The position numbers and the translations under genes are program-made. Below, one piece after another: positions 37,309-46,730 of a DNA stretch of 51,104 bases; the stretch's first letter is position 1, and every line of letters starts with the position of its first letter. The notes beneath the pieces were generated by a model. The model saw only the letters and a list, made by a program, of their open reading frames with translations. It did not search any database and was not told the origin of the DNA. Source of the stretch: Caulobacter sp. (GTDB lineage Bacteria > Pseudomonadota > Alphaproteobacteria > Caulobacterales > Caulobacteraceae); assembly GCA_028291265.1 (NCBI GenBank), contig JAQGIK010000085.1, forward strand, positions 1 to 51,104, given 5' to 3'.

Positions 37309-39054
37309 CTAGGACATCGCCTCGAGGATCTTCTTCACCTCGGGCTTCATGATCTTGCCGTTGGCGTTGCGCGGCAGGGTTTCGTGCCAGAAGGCGATCC
37401 TCACGGGCACCTTGAAGGCGGCCAGGCGGTCGGCGACGAAGGCGCGCAGTTCCTGTTCGGTCGCATGGCTGCCGGGCTTCAGGGTCACCACCGCGCCCGG
37501 CTCCTCACCCAGCTGCTTGTGCGGAATGCCGACCAGGGCGGCGTCCATCACCGAGGGGTGGTCGTAGAGGACGTTCTCGACCTCGATGCAGTAGATGTTC
37601 TCGCCGCCGCGGATCAGCATGTCCTTGGCCCGGTCGATAATGTAGCAGAAGCCCTCCTCGTCGAGCCGCGCCAGGTCACCGGTCTTCACCCAGCCGTCGA
37701 CGAAGGTCTGGGCCGTGGCTTCCGGCTTGTTCCAGTAGCCCTTCACCACCTGCGGCCCCTTGCACCACAGCTCGCCGACCTCGCCGATCGGCAGTTCGCG
37801 GTCGCCCTCGACGGTCATGATCTTCAGGTCGGTGACGGCCACGGCCGGGCCGCAGCTGGTCGGCCGGTTCTCATAGTCCTCTGCCCCGTGCTGGGTGGCC
37901 GTAGCGGACGTCTCGGTCATGCCCCAGCCGTTGCCGGGCGCGGATTTCGGCCAGGTTTCCTTGATCTTGCGGACCAGTTCAGGCGCGCTCGGGGCGCCGC
38001 CGTAGGAGACGCTTTCCAGGCTGGAGAGGTCGTACTTCTCGCGGGCCGGATGTTCGATCAGCTGCCAGGCGATGGTCGGCACGCCGCCGGCGGCGGTGAC
38101 CTTCTCGCGCTCGATCAGCTGCATGGCCAGTTCGGCGTCCCACTTGCGCATCATGACGATCTTGCCGCCGCCGAACATCACCGGGTTCAGCACGGCGAAA
38201 CAGCCGGTGGCGTGGAAGAAGGGCACCGAGATCATCATCGCCTTCTGCGGCGCGTCCGGATCGGGGGCCGGCGGCTGCTCGCCCCGGCGCAGGAAGCTGC
38301 GGGAGGCGCTGCTGCCCGACGACATGATGTTGGAATTGACGTTGCGATGGGTGGCCAGCGCCCCCTTCGGCTTACCCGTCGTGCCCGAGGTGTAGAAGAT
38401 CGTCGCGTCGTCCTCTGGACCGAGCTCCACGTCGCACAGGGCGATCTCGGTCAGGTCCCGCCAGCTGTTCGGCTCGCCCAGAACCTCTTCGATCTTGGTC
38501 ACATAGGGGTGGGTGACCTCGTCGGTCATCCGGCTGACGAAGACATGCGTGAGGTCCGGGCAGTTGGGCAGGTGTTCGGCCAGGCGGTCGAAGCGCTCGA
38601 CGTCCATGATCGCGACCTTGGTCCCGGAATCGGTCAGGCCGTATTCCAGCTCCGGCCCGGTCCACCAGGCGTTCAGCGGCGTGACGATGGCCCCCAGGCT
38701 CTCGGCCGCATAGAAGGCCACCGGCCATTCCGGCAGGTTGCGCATGACGATGGCGACCCGGTCGCCCTTGCCGACGCCCTTCTCCCGCAACGCCTCGGCG
38801 AAGGTGACGACGGCCCGGTAAAAGCCCTCGAAGCTGACCCGCTCGTCCTCATGGACGAGGAAGATCTTCTCCCCGTGGGCCCGACCGGCCACCAGGGTGT
38901 CGCGCAGGGAGGCCGGGACGTTTTTCCAGGTCCGCGTCGGCACCCCGCGAATGACCACCTCCTCCATTTCGCACGGCGCTCCGGGCGCGGTGAGGAGGGC
39001 GTGGGCCTCCTGGATCGACATGGCGGGCCAGGCGGACGCGGTGGCGTCGGTCAT
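37309..39054 (-). CDS. AMP-dependent acyl-CoA synthetase/ligase
   Basis: The 581-residue enzyme activates a carboxylic acid to acyl-AMP and then acyl-CoA. It has the P-loop-like motif IFYTSGTTGKPKG, the A5 motif GWGMTETSATAT, A7 in WVKTGDLARLDEEG, A8 in RAKDMLIRGGENIY and the catalytic lysine in ARNANGKIMKPE-type ending (NANGKIMK). The overall length fits medium/long-chain or aryl acid ligases. The substrate is not determined. ATG 39054 opens the family's N-terminal region, and a palindromic operator candidate lies about 90-110 bases upstream. The LysR gene is upstream on the same strand, separated by 105 bases. Confidence 0.93.
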   Translation of the reverse strand: MTDATASAWPAMSIQEAHALLTAPGAPCEMEEVVIRGVPTRTWKNVPASLRDTLVAGRAHGEKIFLVHEDERVSFEGFYRAVVTFAEALREKGVGKGDRVAIVMRNLPEWPVAFYAAESLGAIVTPLNAWWTGPELEYGLTDSGTKVAIMDVERFDRLAEHLPNCPDLTHVFVSRMTDEVTHPYVTKIEEVLGEPNSWRDLTEIALCDVELGPEDDATIFYTSGTTGKPKGALATHRNVNSNIMSSGSSASRSFLRRGEQPPAPDPDAPQKAMMISVPFFHATGCFAVLNPVMFGGGKIVMMRKWDAELAMQLIEREKVTAAGGVPTIAWQLIEHPAREKYDLSSLESVSYGGAPSAPELVRKIKETWPKSAPGNGWGMTETSATATQHGAEDYENRPTSCGPAVAVTDLKIMTVEGDRELPIGEVGELWCKGPQVVKGYWNKPEATAQTFVDGWVKTGDLARLDEEGFCYIIDRAKDMLIRGGENIYCIEVENVLYDHPSVMDAALVGIPHKQLGEEPGAVVTLKPGSHATEQELRAFVADRLAAFKVPVRIAFWHETLPRNANGKIMKPEVKKILEAMS

Positions 39055-39141
39055 CTTGTCGTTTCCTCGTCAAATGTTGGGCTGGCCCCGTTTCTGGCGA
39101 CGAGGCTCCCCTTGGGTGAAGCACAGCCCGGCGGCCGATGC

Positions 39142-39162
39142 AAACACCTGTTTGACCGGTCA
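39142..39162. promoter_or_regulatory. Two adjoining palindromes upstream of the acyl-CoA ligase
   Basis: AAACA-CC-TGTTT (39142-39153) joins TGACCGGTCA (39153-39162), a perfect 10-base palindrome that resembles TetR-family operators of acyl-CoA genes. The pair lies 88 to 108 bases upstream of the ligase start and reaches the LysR stop codon. Confidence 0.4.
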
Positions 39163-40044
39163 GTCCACACCCAGACGCGCGGCGATGAAATCGAGGAACA
39201 CCCGCGTCTTTCGCGGCAGGCTGCGCCCATGCCAGACCGCCCACAGACCCAGCGGCGGGGCGCTCCAGTCGGGCAGCAGACGGACGAGTCGGCCCGCCTC
39301 GAGGTCGGCCTTCACGAGGAAGCCGGGGGCCAGCACCGCCCCCAGCCCGCCCCGCGCCAGGTCGGCCAGCACGTCCCCGTTGGCGGTTCGGATGGCCGGA
39401 TTGATCTCCACCTCGACCTTGGCCCTGCCGCTGGCCAGCGGCCACCGCGTCGCGAACGCCGAGGAAGTCAGGCTGATCGCCGGCCGGGCCGCCAGGTCGC
39501 CCGGCGCGGTCACCGCCCCGTGCGCCTTCTCAAATCCCGGCGCCGCCACCACCACACGCGGATAGTTGCCCAGCCACAGGGCCGTCAGCCGACTGTCCTC
39601 CAACTCGCCCAGCCGCAGGGCGACATCCACCCCCTCGGCGATCAGGTCGATGCGGTCGTCGCGGGCCATCAGGTCCAGCCGCATGCGCGGGAACGCCGCC
39701 AGGAAGGCCCCGGCCTGCGGCGCCAGTTCGGCCCGGGTGAAGGCCACCGACGCCGACACCCGCAGCAGCCCCGCCGGCTCCCGGTCGGCCCCGCGCACCA
39801 CCGCCTCCATGGCCTCGGCCTCGGCGACCATGGCGCGGGCGTGGTCGACCACCTTCCGGCCGGCCTCGGTCAGGGCCAGGCTGCGGGTTGTGCGGTTCAT
39901 CAGCCGGCCGCCGAGTTCGCTCTCCAGCGTCGCCACCGCCCGGCTGGCCACCGACTGCCCCACGCCCGCCTCGGCGGCGGCGCGGCTGAAGCTGCCGGTC
40001 TCGGCGACACGCAGGAACAGGCGCAAGGCGGTCAGGCGATCCAT
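39160..40044 (-). CDS. LysR-family transcriptional regulator
   Basis: The 294-residue protein has the N-terminal winged helix-turn-helix of LysR regulators (LRLFLRVAETGSFSRAAAEA, VGQSVASRAVATLESELG, RLMNRTTRSLALTEAG) and a C-terminal effector domain (LRVSASVAFTRAELAPQ, GEL, WLGNYPRVVVAAPGF). It belongs to the CrgA/DsdC-like subgroup by the SVAFTRAELAPQ pattern. The ATG at 40044 faces the CMD gene across 77 bases that contain a perfect palindrome, the classical LysR arrangement, so the CMD-YHS-membrane genes are its likely target and it probably also controls itself. Confidence 0.92.
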   Translation of the reverse strand: MDRLTALRLFLRVAETGSFSRAAAEAGVGQSVASRAVATLESELGGRLMNRTTRSLALTEAGRKVVDHARAMVAEAEAMEAVVRGADREPAGLLRVSASVAFTRAELAPQAGAFLAAFPRMRLDLMARDDRIDLIAEGVDVALRLGELEDSRLTALWLGNYPRVVVAAPGFEKAHGAVTAPGDLAARPAISLTSSAFATRWPLASGRAKVEVEINPAIRTANGDVLADLARGGLGAVLAPGFLVKADLEAGRLVRLLPDWSAPPLGLWAVWHGRSLPRKTRVFLDFIAARLGVD

Positions 40045-40048
40045 GACT

Positions 40049-40065
40049 TATGCTGTCACAGCATA
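40049..40065. promoter_or_regulatory. LysR operator candidate, perfect palindrome
   Basis: TATGCTGTCACAGCATA has perfect 8-base arms around one central base and fits the T-N11-A type of LysR site. It starts five bases upstream of the LysR ATG and is 57 bases upstream of the CMD start. Confidence 0.65.
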
Positions 40066-40121
40066 GATCATATGCGCAACGACGGGATTATCACAGAACG
40101 GCGACCCGGCTACCAAGCCGC

Positions 40122-40670
40122 ATGGCCGATTTCCCGCTCCACAGCCGCGCCACCGCCCCCTCCGCCTCCAAGCCCTTCATCGAACAGGCCCAGGCGACGG
40201 CCGGCTATGTCCCTGCCCTCGTCGGCCAGATGGCCGAAAGCCCGCAGCTGCTGGAGGGCTATTTCGCCCTCTCCGCCATCTTCGCCAAGTCGACCTTCAC
40301 CCCGGCCGAGCAGCAGCTGGTCCTGCTCGCCGTCTCGGTCGAGCACGACAGCCACTACTGCACCCCGGCCCACGCCCTGCGGGCCCGCGCCGCCGCCCTG
40401 CCCGAGGCCGACATCCGGGGAATCCGCGACCGCCGCCCCCTGCCCGACCCGCGGCTGGAGGCCCTGCGCGCCTTCACCGTCAGCATGGTCCGCGAGCGCG
40501 GCTTCCTCTCCGACGCCGAGATCGCCGCCTTCGTCGCCGCCGGCTTCACCCGCGCCCAGGCGCTGGATGTCGTGCTGGCCGTCGGCCTCAAGACCATGAG
40601 CAACTACGTCAATCACCTGGCCGAGACGCCGTTGGACCCCCCGTTCGCCAACGATGTCCAGGTCGCCTGA
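40122..40670 (+). CDS. Carboxymuconolactone decarboxylase/AhpD-like protein
   Basis: The 182-residue protein matches the CMD/AhpD fold: helices ending in FAKSTFTPAEQQLVLLAVSVE, then the active-site segment EHDSHYCTPAH at about residues 78-88. AhpD-type proteins have Glu-x-x-x-Cys-x-x-Cys-x-x-x-His; here the first cysteine is Ser or His and only one Cys remains, so a dithiol peroxidase-like mechanism is doubtful. The later helix AALEVVLAVG-like stretch (ALDVVLAVGLKTMSNYVNHL) is usual. It is divergent from the LysR gene and starts the CMD-YHS-membrane series, 11 bases before the YHS gene. Confidence 0.85.
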   Translation: MADFPLHSRATAPSASKPFIEQAQATAGYVPALVGQMAESPQLLEGYFALSAIFAKSTFTPAEQQLVLLAVSVEHDSHYCTPAHALRARAAALPEADIRGIRDRRPLPDPRLEALRAFTVSMVRERGFLSDAEIAAFVAAGFTRAQALDVVLAVGLKTMSNYVNHLAETPLDPPFANDVQVA

Positions 40671-40681
40671 AGGAGCCCGCC

Positions 40682-41143
40682 ATGAAGCGTATCGCCCTGG
40701 CAATCGCCGCCCTCGCCCTCGCAGGACCGCTGATGACCCCGACCCCCGCCGCCGCCGCCAAGCCGGCCGTCTACACCCCGGCCCTGAACAACGTCGCGGT
40801 CGGCGGCTACGATACGGTCGCCTATTTCACCCAGGGCAAACCGGTGCGCGGGACCGACGCCTTCCAGACCGACTGGAACGGCGCGACCTGGAAGTTCAGC
40901 TCGGCCGCCAACCTGGCGAAGTTCAAGGCCGGCCCCACGGCCTACGCCCCGCAATACGGCGGCTACTGCGCCTGGGCCGTGGCCAACAACTACACTGCCA
41001 AGGGCGACCCGCTGAGCTGGAAGATCGTCGGCGGCAAGCTCTACCTCAATTACAACGCCGAGATTCAGGCCAAATGGAGCAAGGACATCCCGGGCTTCAT
41101 CGCCAAGGGCAACTCAAGTTGGCCCAAGGTGCTGGGCCAATGA
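40682..41143 (+). CDS. Exported YHS-domain protein
   Basis: The 153-residue protein has a signal peptide (MKRIALAIAALALAG, cut near PAAAA at residue 26) followed by a YHS domain: VAVGGYDTVAYFTQGKPVRG, an aromatic strand AFQTDWNGATWKFSS, and AYAPQYGGYCAWAVAN with one cysteine. YHS domains in copper enzymes and transporters are thought to bind metal; here a periplasmic role is suggested by the signal. GGAG lies upstream of ATG 40682. Its TGA overlaps the ATG of the membrane gene (ATGA), so the two are coupled. Confidence 0.88.
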   Translation: MKRIALAIAALALAGPLMTPTPAAAAKPAVYTPALNNVAVGGYDTVAYFTQGKPVRGTDAFQTDWNGATWKFSSAANLAKFKAGPTAYAPQYGGYCAWAVANNYTAKGDPLSWKIVGGKLYLNYNAEIQAKWSKDIPGFIAKGNSSWPKVLGQ

Positions 41144-41619
41144 AGAGGTTCTGGAAATACCTGCCCGACGCCATGGCCCTGTTCATGGCCGTCATCTTCC
41201 TCGACAGCCTGCGCTACAAGTTCACCGACCATCCCAAGACCCAGGTGATCTTCGGCCGGCTGGACGGCTGGGCCGGCACGCTCGGCTTCCCCGGCCTGTT
41301 CGGCCACACGGGCCTGTTCAGCCAGTACGTCATCGGCAGCATCGAACTGCTGGCCGCCGGCCTGCTGATCCTCGGTCTGCACCCGCGCTTCAAACACCTG
41401 CAGGCCGGCGGCGCCCTTGCCGGTTTGCTGGTGATGACGGGGGCGGTCAGCTTCCACCTGTTCACGCCGCTGGGCGTCGACCCCAACGGCGACGGCGGCG
41501 GCCTGTTCGCCGCCGCCTGCACCAACCTGGCCTTCGCCGTCGTCCTGCTGCTCGGCTTCCGCCGCGCCGCCCTGATGGAGCTGATCGGCCGGGTCGTGGC
41601 CGTCGTGAAGCCTAGCTGA
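41140..41619 (+). CDS. Small membrane protein, DoxX-like
   Basis: The 159-residue protein has about four hydrophobic segments (near 8-24, 64-82, 88-104 and 124-141) and looks like a DoxX-type protein ([39 protein letters not shown]). Members of that group are linked to redox balance in some species but are biochemically poorly known. The ATG overlaps the YHS stop codon, so it is the last gene of this operon. Its own stop overlaps the valS stop (convergent). Confidence 0.75.
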   Translation: MKRFWKYLPDAMALFMAVIFLDSLRYKFTDHPKTQVIFGRLDGWAGTLGFPGLFGHTGLFSQYVIGSIELLAAGLLILGLHPRFKHLQAGGALAGLLVMTGAVSFHLFTPLGVDPNGDGGGLFAAACTNLAFAVVLLLGFRRAALMELIGRVVAVVKPS

Positions 41620-44269
41620 CGCCTTCCAGCCGCTTCAGCGCCGCGCCGAGCTTGGCCTTCGCGGCCTCGGCGTCGGCCAGCTTGCCGCGGTTCTCCTCGA
41701 TCACCTCTTCCTTGGCCTTGGCCAGGAAGTCCGGGTTGCCGAGCTTGCGGTTGACCCGTTCGATGTCGGCGTCGTGGCCGGCGACCTCCTTGGTCAGGCG
41801 GGCCTTCTCGGCGGCCAGGTCGATGAAGTCGGCGACGGCAAGCGCCCCGGTGGCGTCGCCGATCACGAACGGGACCGAGCCGGCCGGCGCCTCACCGAGG
41901 TCCGCGCTCTGCAGGCGGCCGAGGCTGAGGATCAAGTCGCGGTGGCGTTCCAACCGCGCGGCCGCCTCTTCGCCGGCCCCGGCCAGGGTCAGCGGCACGC
42001 GGGCGCCGGGGGGAACGTTCATCTCGGCCCGCAGCGAGCGGACCTCGCCGACCAGGCCGACGACCCAGCCGATCTCGGCCTCGGCCGTGGCGTCGACGTA
42101 GTCGGCCGGATAGGTCGGCCAGTCCTGGCTCATCAGGAAGCCGTTGCGGGCCGGGCCGTCCTCGGCCGTCTTCTCCCACAGCTCCTCTGTGATGAAGGGC
42201 ATGACCGGATGAAGCATCAACAGGCACTGGTCGAGCACCCAGGCGGTGGTCGCCTGGATCTCGGCTTTTGCGGCCTCGTCCGAGCCATTGAGGATCGGCT
42301 TGGCCAGCTCGAGGTACCAGTCGCAGAAGACGTTCCAGACGAAGCGGTAGAGGCTGTTCGCCACCTCGTCATAGGAACAGGCTTCCAGCGCCGCGGTGAC
42401 CTCGGCCGCCGTCCTGGCCGTCTCGCCGCGGATCCATTTGGCCAGCGTCTGGTCGACCGCGCCGGGGTCGAAGCCCGGGGCCCGGACACAGCCGTTCATC
42501 TGCGCAAAGCGGGTCGCGTTCCACAGCTTGGTGCCGAAGTTGCGATACCCTTCAATACGTTGTTCCGACAGCTTGATGTCCCGCGCTTGCCCCGACATCG
42601 CCGTCAGGGTGAAGCGGACCGCGTCGCAGCCGTACTGGTCGATGAGGACCAGGGGATCCATGACGTTGCCCTTGGACTTGCTCATCTTGGCGCCGGTCTG
42701 GTCGCGGACCAGGGCGTTGATGACCACCCGCTGGAACGGGACCTCGCCGGTGAAATGGATGCCCATCATCATCATCCGGGCGACCCAGAAGAAGATGATG
42801 TCGAAGCCGGTGACCAGGGTGTGGGTCGGGTAGAAGCGCTCGAGGTCCGGGGTCTTCTCCGGCCAGCCCAGCGTCGAGAACGGCCACAGGCCCGACGAGA
42901 ACCAGGTGTCGAGAACGTCCTCGTCCTGGCGCAGGACCGTCGCCTGGCCGTAGTGCTCGGTCGCCTGCTTCTGCGCGGCCTCCTCGGTCTCCTCGACGAA
43001 GATCTTGCCGTCGGGGCCGTACCAGGCCGGGATTCGGTGACCCCACCACAGCTGGCGGCTGATGCACCACGGCTGGATGTTCCGCATCCACTCGAAGTAG
43101 GTCTTCTCCCAGTTCTTCGGCGAGAAGACGGTCTTGCCGGTCTCGACCGCCTTGATGGCCGGTTTGGCCAAGGTCTCGGCGTCGACGTACCACTGGTCGG
43201 TCAGATAGGGCTCGATGACGACGCCCGAGCGGTCGCCGTGCGGCACCTGGTGGCGGACCTTCTCGATCTCGCGCAGCAGGCCCAGCGCCTCGAACGTCTC
43301 GACGACCTTCTTGCGGGCGACGAAGCGGTCCAGGCCCCGATACTCGGCCGGGGCGTTCTCATTGATCTTGCCGTAGGCGTCCATGATCGAGATGGACGGC
43401 AGGTTGTGGCGCTTGCCGACCTGGAAGTCGTTGAAGTCGTGGGCCGGGGTGATCTTGACCGCGCCCGAGCCCTTTTCCGGATCGGCGTACTCGTCGGCGA
43501 TGATCGGGATCGGCCGGCCGACGATGGGCAGCCGAACGCACTTGCCGATCAGGTGCTTGTAGCGCTCGTCGTCCGGGCTGACGGCGACGGCGGTGTCGCC
43601 GAGCATGGTTTCCGGCCGCGTCGTCGCGACGACGATCTCGCCCGAGCCGTCTTCCAGCGGATAGGCGAAGTGCCAGTAGGCCCCGTCGACCTCCTTCTGC
43701 TCGACCTCGAGGTCGGAGATGGCGGTCTGGAAGTGGGGGTCCCAGTTGACCAGACGCTTGTCGCGATAGATCAGCCCCTGCTTGTGCAGGGTGACGAAGA
43801 CCTTGCGGACGGCGGCCGACAGGCCCGGATCGAGGGTGAAGCGCTCACGCGACCAGTCGCAGCTGGCGCCCAGGCGGCGCAGCTGGTTGACGATGGTGCC
43901 GCCGCTTTCGGCTTTCCATTCCCAGACCTTCTCGATGAAGGCGTCGCGGCCCATGTCGCGGCGGCTCATGTTGCCGGCCTCGGCCAGCTGGCGCTCGACG
44001 ACCATCTGGGTGGCGATGCCGGCGTGGTCGGTCCCGGGCAGCCACAGGGCCGCCTTGCCGCGCATGCGCTGGAAGCGGATCAGCACATCCTGCAGGGTGT
44101 TGTTCAGCGCATGGCCGATGTGCAGGCTGCCGGTGACGTTCGGCGGCGGAATGACGATGCTGAACGGCTCGGCGTTCGGGTTGTCGGTCGGGGCGAAGGC
44201 GCCCGACTCTTCCCAGGCCGCGTAGAGGCGCGGCTCGGCGGACTTGGGGTCGAAGGTCTTCTCAAGCAT
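41612..44269 (-). CDS. valS: Valyl-tRNA synthetase
   Basis: The 885-residue class Ia synthetase charges tRNA-Val. It has the HIGH motif at residues 50-53 ([13 protein letters not shown]) and KMSKS at 528-532, with the editing (CP1) domain in between, including [15 protein letters not shown] and [16 protein letters not shown]. The C-terminal end has the coiled-coil typical of ValS ([38 protein letters not shown]). ATG 44269 is chosen because the extra 12 upstream residues are unlike the family. Its 3' end meets the DoxX-like gene, and the repeat element lies just upstream of its start. Confidence 0.98.
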   Translation of the reverse strand: MLEKTFDPKSAEPRLYAAWEESGAFAPTDNPNAEPFSIVIPPPNVTGSLHIGHALNNTLQDVLIRFQRMRGKAALWLPGTDHAGIATQMVVERQLAEAGNMSRRDMGRDAFIEKVWEWKAESGGTIVNQLRRLGASCDWSRERFTLDPGLSAAVRKVFVTLHKQGLIYRDKRLVNWDPHFQTAISDLEVEQKEVDGAYWHFAYPLEDGSGEIVVATTRPETMLGDTAVAVSPDDERYKHLIGKCVRLPIVGRPIPIIADEYADPEKGSGAVKITPAHDFNDFQVGKRHNLPSISIMDAYGKINENAPAEYRGLDRFVARKKVVETFEALGLLREIEKVRHQVPHGDRSGVVIEPYLTDQWYVDAETLAKPAIKAVETGKTVFSPKNWEKTYFEWMRNIQPWCISRQLWWGHRIPAWYGPDGKIFVEETEEAAQKQATEHYGQATVLRQDEDVLDTWFSSGLWPFSTLGWPEKTPDLERFYPTHTLVTGFDIIFFWVARMMMMGIHFTGEVPFQRVVINALVRDQTGAKMSKSKGNVMDPLVLIDQYGCDAVRFTLTAMSGQARDIKLSEQRIEGYRNFGTKLWNATRFAQMNGCVRAPGFDPGAVDQTLAKWIRGETARTAAEVTAALEACSYDEVANSLYRFVWNVFCDWYLELAKPILNGSDEAAKAEIQATTAWVLDQCLLMLHPVMPFITEELWEKTAEDGPARNGFLMSQDWPTYPADYVDATAEAEIGWVVGLVGEVRSLRAEMNVPPGARVPLTLAGAGEEAAARLERHRDLILSLGRLQSADLGEAPAGSVPFVIGDATGALAVADFIDLAAEKARLTKEVAGHDADIERVNRKLGNPDFLAKAKEEVIEENRGKLADAEAAKAKLGAALKRLEGVS

Positions 44270-44318
44270 GGCGGTGTCTATCGATTGTGTGAAGCGGACT
44301 GGCAAGCGCCAGACGCGA

Positions 44319-44349
44319 TAAAGGGCAGACCGGCGATGCCGGTGCTGCC
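44319..44349 (-). terminator. Intrinsic terminator of popZ, inside the repeat
   Basis: On the minus strand GGGCAG-CACCGG-loop-CCGGT-CTGCCC forms a GC-rich hairpin followed by TTTAT. It lies about 55 bases after the popZ stop codon, the same distance and orientation as the pckG terminator in the other copy. The T-run is short. Confidence 0.55.
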
Positions 44350-44397
44350 CTCATCCTGGCCGCGGGGCGGCCGCCTTCCCCCGCGAGGGGGAAGGAG
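44319..44397. repeat. Dispersed REP-like element (copy 2)
   Basis: This segment closely matches the right half of the element at 5166-5331: AAAGGGCAG, an inner CCGGC/GCCGG pair, GTGCTGCCCTCATCC, then CCTTCCCCC...GGGGGAAGG in place of CCTTCTCCC...GGGAGAAGG. It begins just after the popZ stop codon on the minus strand and lies between popZ and valS. Confidence 0.75.
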
Positions 44398-44401
44398 AAA
44401 A

Positions 44402-44965
44402 CTATACTCGGCCGCGCTGCAGCTTCTCGACCGCCTCGGCGACCTTGGCCTCGGCGATGCGGGGCAGGTTCTCGTCCAGCCATTGCTTGAGCAGCGGCTT
44501 GAGCAGTTCGCGGACCACGTCGTCCAGGCTGCGGCCGGGGGCCGGCATGGAGAGCGCCGCTTCGAGGCGACCAAAGGCGCTGGCGGTCGCCGTAGCGGCA
44601 GCCGAGCCGATCAGATCGTCGTCGTCGCGCGGCGCGCTATAGGTCGGCGCGGGCGGCGGGACGTAGGGTTCGGGTTCCGGCTCGGGCGCGCTGTACACGG
44701 GCTCAGGCTCGGGCGACCAGGCAGGCTCGGGGGCCGGCGGTTCGTAGACGTCGATGTCGCCATGGGTTTCCACCGGGGCCGAAGCCTCGATGGCGTCCGT
44801 CAGCTCCAGGACGTCCTCGTCCTCGGGCTCGACGGGGGCCGGCGCGAAGACCGGTTCGGGAGCAGCCTGGGCCTCGGCCGGCGGCGCGTCATCTTCGGAG
44901 ATGATGCGGCGGATAGAGGCCAGGATTTCCTCCATCGTCGGTTCCTGGGCGGTCTGTTCGGACAT
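44402..44965 (-). CDS. popZ: Polar organising protein PopZ (DUF2497)
   Basis: The 187-residue protein matches Caulobacter PopZ, which self-assembles into a polar matrix that holds the chromosome origin (through ParB) and recruits cell-fate proteins. It has the N-terminal binding helix TMEEILASIRRIISEDD, a long Pro/Glu/Ala-rich disordered linker (about residues 25-120), and the C-terminal oligomerisation helices (DDVVRELLKPLLKQWLDENL, PRIAEAKVAEAVEKL). The start is ATG 44965. It lies between tolC and valS. The linker is compositionally biased and the most variable part of PopZ proteins. Confidence 0.93.
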   Translation of the reverse strand: MSEQTAQEPTMEEILASIRRIISEDDAPPAEAQAAPEPVFAPAPVEPEDEDVLELTDAIEASAPVETHGDIDVYEPPAPEPAWSPEPEPVYSAPEPEPEPYVPPPAPTYSAPRDDDDLIGSAAATATASAFGRLEAALSMPAPGRSLDDVVRELLKPLLKQWLDENLPRIAEAKVAEAVEKLQRGRV

Positions 44966-45086
44966 TTGACGGGCCTGGGCTTGAGCGGAGCGAATCCGGA
45001 CTGATGGGCAAAGCGTATGCTCTGCCGTCAGTTCCTGCAAATAGGTGCGGTAATAAGTCTTACGCTCCCGTTTAGGGCGGGCAAAC

Positions 45087-46568
45087 TCACTTGTTCGCGG
45101 TCTTCACCGCTTCGTCCGGCGCCGGTCCGATTCTGGGCGCCAGCACATGGTCGACGGCGGCGATCGCCGGTTCCCACGGCACCCAGCCGAAGCTGCGGTA
45201 GACGCGCTTGTACGAGCTCTTGGGATCGTACAGCGTCTGGTCCGGGGTCAACCAACGGGCTTCCAGCTTGCCGATGGCGGCCAGCACGAAGGCGCCGGCC
45301 AGGTATTCGTCTCGGCGGGCGTTGATCAGCGCCAGTTCGGCATTACGCAGTTCCTGCTGGGCGTTGAGCACGTCCAGGGTGGTGCGCAGGCCGACCTGGG
45401 CCTCCTGGCGGACGCCCTCGAAGGCGATGCGGGCGGCGCGGACCTGTTCCTCGTTGCTGGCCAGGGCGGCGCGGGCGCCGAGCAGCTGGTTCCAGGCTTG
45501 GGCGACGTCCTGCTGGGCGGCGCGGCGGGCGCCTTCGATGGCGGCCGCGTCGGCGTTGTTCTGCTCCTGGGCCTGACGGATCGAGGAGGAGATCTGGCCG
45601 CCGGTGAACAGCGGCACCGACAGCGACACCTGGCCCGAGACGCCGCGGTCGAAATCGTCGAAGGGGTCGTTGGTCGGCGACGAACCCGAAGCGTCGAGCT
45701 GGCCACGCAGGTTGATGCTCGGGCGGGTCGCGGCCTTGGCCTGGGCGACGCGGGCGCGGCTGGCCTGTTCGGCGTAGTTGGCGGCCAGCAGGCCGGGGTT
45801 GTTCTCTTCGGCCATGCCGAAAGCGTCTTCGATGCTGGCGGGCAGCAGCTCGGCCAGCGACGGCTCGGCTTCCAGATCACCGGGGTTCTGGCCGACGACC
45901 TGGGCGTAGTTGGCGCGGCTGATGGCCAGCTGGGCGCGGGCGTTCGACTGCTGCGATTTGGAGGCGGCCAGGCGGGCTTCGGCCTGGGCGACGTCGGTGC
46001 GGGTGATTTCGCCGACCTCGAAGCGGGCGCGGGCTTCGTCCAGTTGCCGCTGGAGCACGGCGACGTTCTCGTCGGCGATGCGCAGCGATTCGATGTCGCG
46101 GCGGACGTCGACGTAGAACTGGATGACCTGGCTCAGGATACTAGATTCGACGCTGCGCAGGTTCTGGCGGCCGGTTTCGATGTCGGCCTGGGCGGCGCTG
46201 ATCTGCGAGCGGACGCGTCCGCCGGTGTAGAGCGGCTGGTCGATGGTGAGAGCGGCGCTGGTCGAGGACCCGCGGCTGTCATCGTTGAAGCCGGTGAAGA
46301 TGCTGCCCTGGGGGCTGCCGAAGCGGTCGTAGCTGATGCCGTAGTTGATGCTGGCGCTGACGTCGGGGCGGTAGCCGCTGCGGGCCTGGACGACGGTTTC
46401 GTCGAGGGCGCGCAGGTTGGCCCGCTGCTCGCGCAGGGTCGGATTGGTCTGGTAGGCCAGCGCGATCGCGTCGGCCAGCGACTCGGCGAAAGCCGGCGCG
46501 GCCGTGCCGGCGAGAATCCCGGCGGTGCAGATGGCGGCCAACAATCCGGCCTTACGGCTCTTCAACAT
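45087..46568 (-). CDS. tolC: TolC-type outer membrane efflux/type I secretion protein
   Basis: This 493-residue protein is a TolC-family trimeric outer-membrane channel. A signal peptide (cut after APAFAES, about residue 29) is followed by the duplicated helix-turn-helix and beta-barrel pattern: ADAIALAYQTNPTLREQRAN, LTIDQPLYTGGRVRSQIS, DVAQAEARLAASKSQQ, SLSVPLFTGGQISSSIRQA and QVGLRTTLDVLNAQQELRNA. In Caulobacter the corresponding gene (RsaF-type) exports the S-layer protein, but here the substrate is unknown. ATG 46568 follows AGTTCT-rich DNA without a clear ribosome site. The pcm-like gene is upstream. Confidence 0.92.
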   Translation of the reverse strand: MLKSRKAGLLAAICTAGILAGTAAPAFAESLADAIALAYQTNPTLREQRANLRALDETVVQARSGYRPDVSASINYGISYDRFGSPQGSIFTGFNDDSRGSSTSAALTIDQPLYTGGRVRSQISAAQADIETGRQNLRSVESSILSQVIQFYVDVRRDIESLRIADENVAVLQRQLDEARARFEVGEITRTDVAQAEARLAASKSQQSNARAQLAISRANYAQVVGQNPGDLEAEPSLAELLPASIEDAFGMAEENNPGLLAANYAEQASRARVAQAKAATRPSINLRGQLDASGSSPTNDPFDDFDRGVSGQVSLSVPLFTGGQISSSIRQAQEQNNADAAAIEGARRAAQQDVAQAWNQLLGARAALASNEEQVRAARIAFEGVRQEAQVGLRTTLDVLNAQQELRNAELALINARRDEYLAGAFVLAAIGKLEARWLTPDQTLYDPKSSYKRVYRSFGWVPWEPAIAAVDHVLAPRIGPAPDEAVKTANK

Positions 46569-46730
46569 TAGAACTATCCCCAGAGGCGACGATGCCGCCC
46601 TTATATGATCGCCTGTAAGTCTCGCCGCCAGTCGCGGCCAGTTAAGCTTTTTTCACGCACGAACGTTGCCGCAGGATTACAGCCCTGACGGGTTCACGCC
46701 AAAGTCGCGAACCGTCGCAGGCAGATCTCC

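Noticed and set aside
37270..40599. Very long plus-strand open frame of about 1,100 codons
   Set aside because: It is antisense to the acyl-CoA ligase and LysR genes, is rich in Arg, Gly, His and Pro, and has no domain. It stays open only because the real genes use G/C-ending codons.
45040..45086. Terminator after tolC
   Set aside because: Only weak 4-5 bp stems are present without a clear T-run on the minus strand.
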